From Takakia lepidozioides (Eukaryota > Streptophyta > Takakiopsida > Takakiales > Takakiaceae): DNA of 60,000 bases. Position 1 is the first letter of the stretch. Every line of letters begins with the position of its first letter. The notes under the pieces were generated by a model. The model searched no databases and was not told where the DNA came from. It saw only the letters and a list, made by a program, of their open reading frames with translations. The position numbers were made by a program, and so were the translations under genes. This document shows, in pieces, positions 57,308-60,000 of this stretch. The stretch is taken from positions 29,142,001 through 29,202,000 of the forward strand of contig CM060733.1 in NCBI GenBank assembly GCA_030704615.1, in the 5' to 3' direction.

Positions 57308-58951
57308 TTATTGTCTCACCTTGCAAGAGATTAGTTGCACAGGATGTGAACCCTGCTTGAGAAGGCCTTTGGCAGCACGTTCAGCTACCTCCACATTGCC
57401 ATGGGTTCTACAGGCAGCAAGCAAGGCACCCCACACTGAAGAATCCGGGTCAATTGGAGTTTGGTTTATCAAGTCCTCTGCCTCCTCCAGCCGCCCTGCA
57501 CGACCAAGAAGGTCTACCATGCACCCAAAGTGCTCTGCAGTAGGTGTTACACCATGATCTCGGCTCATGGAATCAAAGTAGTGGCGGCCTTCATCCACTA
57601 GGCCCACATGTCTACACGCAGAGAGAAGGGATATAAAAGTAACACCATCTGGCTTTAAGCCTTCCTGTTGCATTTGTTTGAATAGTAGCCGGGCCTCCCT
57701 ACAACACCCATGGTGGGCATATGCTGTGATCATGGCATTCCATGAGACTTTATCTCGCCCAGCTGAACTCTCGAACACTTCACGTGCATCCTTCATGCTC
57801 CCACACTTGGCATACATGTCTCCAAGTGCAGTCTCCAGGTTTTTATCTGAAGGTATTCCAGCTTTGATGATGTCAGCATGGATTTTCTTGCCCATTTCCA
57901 GGGCTCCAAGATTGGCACACGCATTGAGAACACCAGTAAATGTGAACCTGTCCGGCTTCACCCCTTCCTCATGCATTTTCCCATAGATCTCCAAAACTTC
58001 GTTACCAAACCCATGCTGAGCATATCCTGCGATCATGGCGTTCCATGATAAAACATTTCGTTTAGCCATATTGTCAAACACTCGACGGGCATCCTTTATG
58101 CTCCTGCATTTAGCATACATGTCCGTAAGTGCAGTCTCCAGAATAGTGTCCCATGCAATTCCAGCTTTGATTATGTCAGCATGAACGTCTCTACCCTTTT
58201 CCAAAGCTCCTATGCTACCACAAGCATTGAGAGCACAAATGAATGTGACCCTGTTGGGTATCACCCCTTCCCATTGCATTTGCTCATACATCTCCAAAGC
58301 CTCCCTGCCACACCCCTGCTGAGCATATCCTGCAATCATTGCACTCCAGGAGACAACATTTCGTTGAGCCATTTTGTCAAACACTTTATGCGCATCCTTC
58401 ATGCTCCCACACTTGGCATACATGTTAGCAAGGGCTGTCTCAAGAATGACATCTCTTGAAATTCCTGCTTTTATGATATCAGCATGGACCTCTTTGGCTT
58501 TTTCCCAGGCCCCGACGCTTGAACACGCATTCAGAATGCAGACGAAGGTGACCTTGTCAGGTGTCCCCCTTTCCCGTTGCAGTTGCTCATAGATTTTGAA
58601 AGCATCCTTTCCCAACCCATGCTTGGCATATCCTGCTATCATTATGTTCCAAGTAAAAATATCTCGTTCAGACATTTTATCAAACACTTGCCGTGCATCC
58701 ACCACACTCCCGCACTTGACATACATGTTCACAAGGTTGTTGAGTACCAAGATGTTTGGCCTGAATCCATTTTGAATAATGTGGGCATGCACCTGCTTTC
58801 CCTCTGCAAGGCCTTTCACATTGATGCACTCCTGCAAGACAGAGATGTAAGTCTGGGAATCTGCCTGAATGCATTGTTGGTTCAAATGATGCAGTGCCTG
58901 TTTCAGTCGTCCTGTCTTACATAATGTCCTCACTGACCTCAAAGTGTGCAT
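57308..58951 (-). CDS. PPR protein, PLS class, C-terminally truncated
   Basis: Single-exon frame of 547 residues from the first in-frame ATG at 58951 (MHTLRSVRTLCKTGRLKQAL). The frame stays open back to 59080 but has no earlier ATG and an in-frame TAA just upstream. It has PLS repeats close to those of the gene at 29768-32176 (ECINVKGLAEGKQVHAHIIQ, MYAKCGSMKDA, VVSWSAMIAGYAQQGCGREAL), then E-region motifs EHFGCMVDLLGRAGRLEEAE and ACRTHGNVEVAERA. The reading frame leaves the family pattern near 57345 and ends in QLISCKVRQ-stop. It would still bind RNA but lacks its own deaminase; it may be a young pseudogene or act with a DYW partner. No clear N-terminal presequence lies in this frame. Confidence 0.8.
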   Translation of the reverse strand: MHTLRSVRTLCKTGRLKQALHHLNQQCIQADSQTYISVLQECINVKGLAEGKQVHAHIIQNGFRPNILVLNNLVNMYVKCGSVVDARQVFDKMSERDIFTWNIMIAGYAKHGLGKDAFKIYEQLQRERGTPDKVTFVCILNACSSVGAWEKAKEVHADIIKAGISRDVILETALANMYAKCGSMKDAHKVFDKMAQRNVVSWSAMIAGYAQQGCGREALEMYEQMQWEGVIPNRVTFICALNACGSIGALEKGRDVHADIIKAGIAWDTILETALTDMYAKCRSIKDARRVFDNMAKRNVLSWNAMIAGYAQHGFGNEVLEIYGKMHEEGVKPDRFTFTGVLNACANLGALEMGKKIHADIIKAGIPSDKNLETALGDMYAKCGSMKDAREVFESSAGRDKVSWNAMITAYAHHGCCREARLLFKQMQQEGLKPDGVTFISLLSACRHVGLVDEGRHYFDSMSRDHGVTPTAEHFGCMVDLLGRAGRLEEAEDLINQTPIDPDSSVWGALLAACRTHGNVEVAERAAKGLLKQGSHPVQLISCKVRQ

Positions 58952-60000
58952 AGAGTCCTTATGGAGTCCCTCTCGTGGTTGCCTTTCGCAAGCAGTGGCG
59001 ATGGTGGAAAAGCAATCTCTTCCACTGGTCTGATGACAAACTTGTTTCGCGTCCCACACAGCCCTCCTGCATGACTCCAAAGTTGGTTACAAATCCTTGA
59101 CCCTTGAACTCAGAAACATCTGAATGCTCCTAGAAATTATCAGGAAATATTCCAGGCTTCTGGCTGAACACTAGCAGGGTTAGAAACCCCAGGGGTCACC
59201 TTCTTTGAACAAATCTATCTGCCTAACCGACCTTCCATCATCAACAGAACAATACCCATTGTATTCTTGGCTTGAATCTCCACGGTGTATAGAACCAACA
59301 CCAGATTGTACCCGACCTTGTCTGTTGGCAACTGACACTTCCACCCAAGGAGGGTTTGAACAACCCTCAATCCAAACAACCTTCTTTGTGCAAATGTGCC
59401 TAAAGTCTTGTATTCTTGGACTTGTCTGGGAAAACAACAAGTGTGCAGCTGAGCAGACATGGCTTCCCACAGATCACCAGGCTACAACCACCAAAGCTCC
59501 ACAACCATCCTTCCAAACACAACTGCAAACAAACCAACTTCCATGAACTAGCAATCTACTGATTCAACTGCAGCTGGTGTAACAAATAAAATACTAAATT
59601 GTCAAAAACTTGGCATCAAGACAGCTCACTTGGAAAAATTCACTGCTTTGTATCTTACAAAATGATTGGGTAACCATAGGGATAACCTCACCTCATCGGA
59701 CCTGTTACCCCACAATTGGCAAGGATTTGAGATAATTTTCGCCAAATTTACCCTCTGTTTATTGCTTAGCCTGCATGCAAACACCACTGAAACATAGATC
59801 TTGAGCAGCTCCTAATTACCTGAGTCTCGTTGAAGACTGCTACTATAGCTTTCTCTTCATTATCTCTCTCTCTCTCTCTCTCTCTCTGCCTCTCTTTTCC
59901 TCGAATGTGGCTAAGTTCTTGTAACAACACTCAAGAATTGCCTGATCCCTCTGGCTCTCTCTCTATCCTGGCTATAAAGTACCATTTCATTTCATTTCTC
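58952..60000. other. Upstream region of the second PPR gene, to the window end
   Basis: No gene supported. A (TC)n run at about 59863-59887 and a LINE-B-type end (CTATAAAGTACC, ATTTCATTTCATTTC) at 59970-60000 are the only recognisable items. Open frames at 59180-59546 on both strands overlap and lack motifs. Confidence 0.4.

Overview
This window is nuclear DNA of a land plant, most likely a seed-free one (fern, lycophyte or bryophyte). I infer this from a spliced ABCC transporter, intron-less PPR genes of the PLS/DYW type with nearly identical internal repeats, plant-type Ty3/gypsy elements, LINE and SINE debris and short GT-AG introns. I cannot name the species. Genes are few and about three quarters of the window is repeats.

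Layout: (1) 1-1190, unassigned coding debris. (2) 1191-4718 (+), an intact eight-exon catalase. The exons join to 607 codons. It is the NADPH-binding (bacterial/animal-like, clade 3) type, not the usual plant peroxisomal type, and has a transit-peptide-like N-terminus. (3) 5080-8801, AT-rich DNA with two palindrome-bearing tandem arrays; the second is bracketed by direct repeats. (4) 9376-17883 (-), a decayed Tat/Ogre-like Ty3/gypsy element: 1.95 kb 5' LTR, tRNA-Asp-like primer site, extra ORF before gag, gag with two zinc knuckles, protease, RT-RNase H and a truncated integrase. A 0.65 kb internal segment between protease and RT is inverted. (5) 18.2-21.3 kb, gene debris, an L1-type ORF1 fragment and a diverged LTR-like region. 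(6) 21.4-25.4 kb (+), a second decayed Ty3/gypsy pol that ends in a PHD finger, then a 3' LTR and a partial second LTR. (7) 26.3-26.9 kb, a 25S rRNA fragment between inverted 36-bp arms. (8) 29768-32176 (-), an intact DYW-type PPR gene. (9) 34748-49114 (-), a 13-exon ABCC (MRP-type) transporter whose introns hold LINE copies, two with clear target-site duplications; exon 1 has a one-base frameshift. (10) 50.7-56.7 kb, tRNA-derived SINEs, a 117-bp hairpin minisatellite and dispersed repeats. (11) 57308-58951 (-), a second PPR gene with a decayed C-terminus, facing a PPR relic on the other strand.

The genes do not form a pathway. The catalase would remove H2O2, probably in an organelle. The PPR proteins would edit or process organelle RNA. 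The ABCC protein would export conjugates, probably into the vacuole. The unusual material is the catalase type and targeting, the PHD-tailed retroelement, the inverted block in the Ogre-like element, and the palindromic or hairpin arrays.
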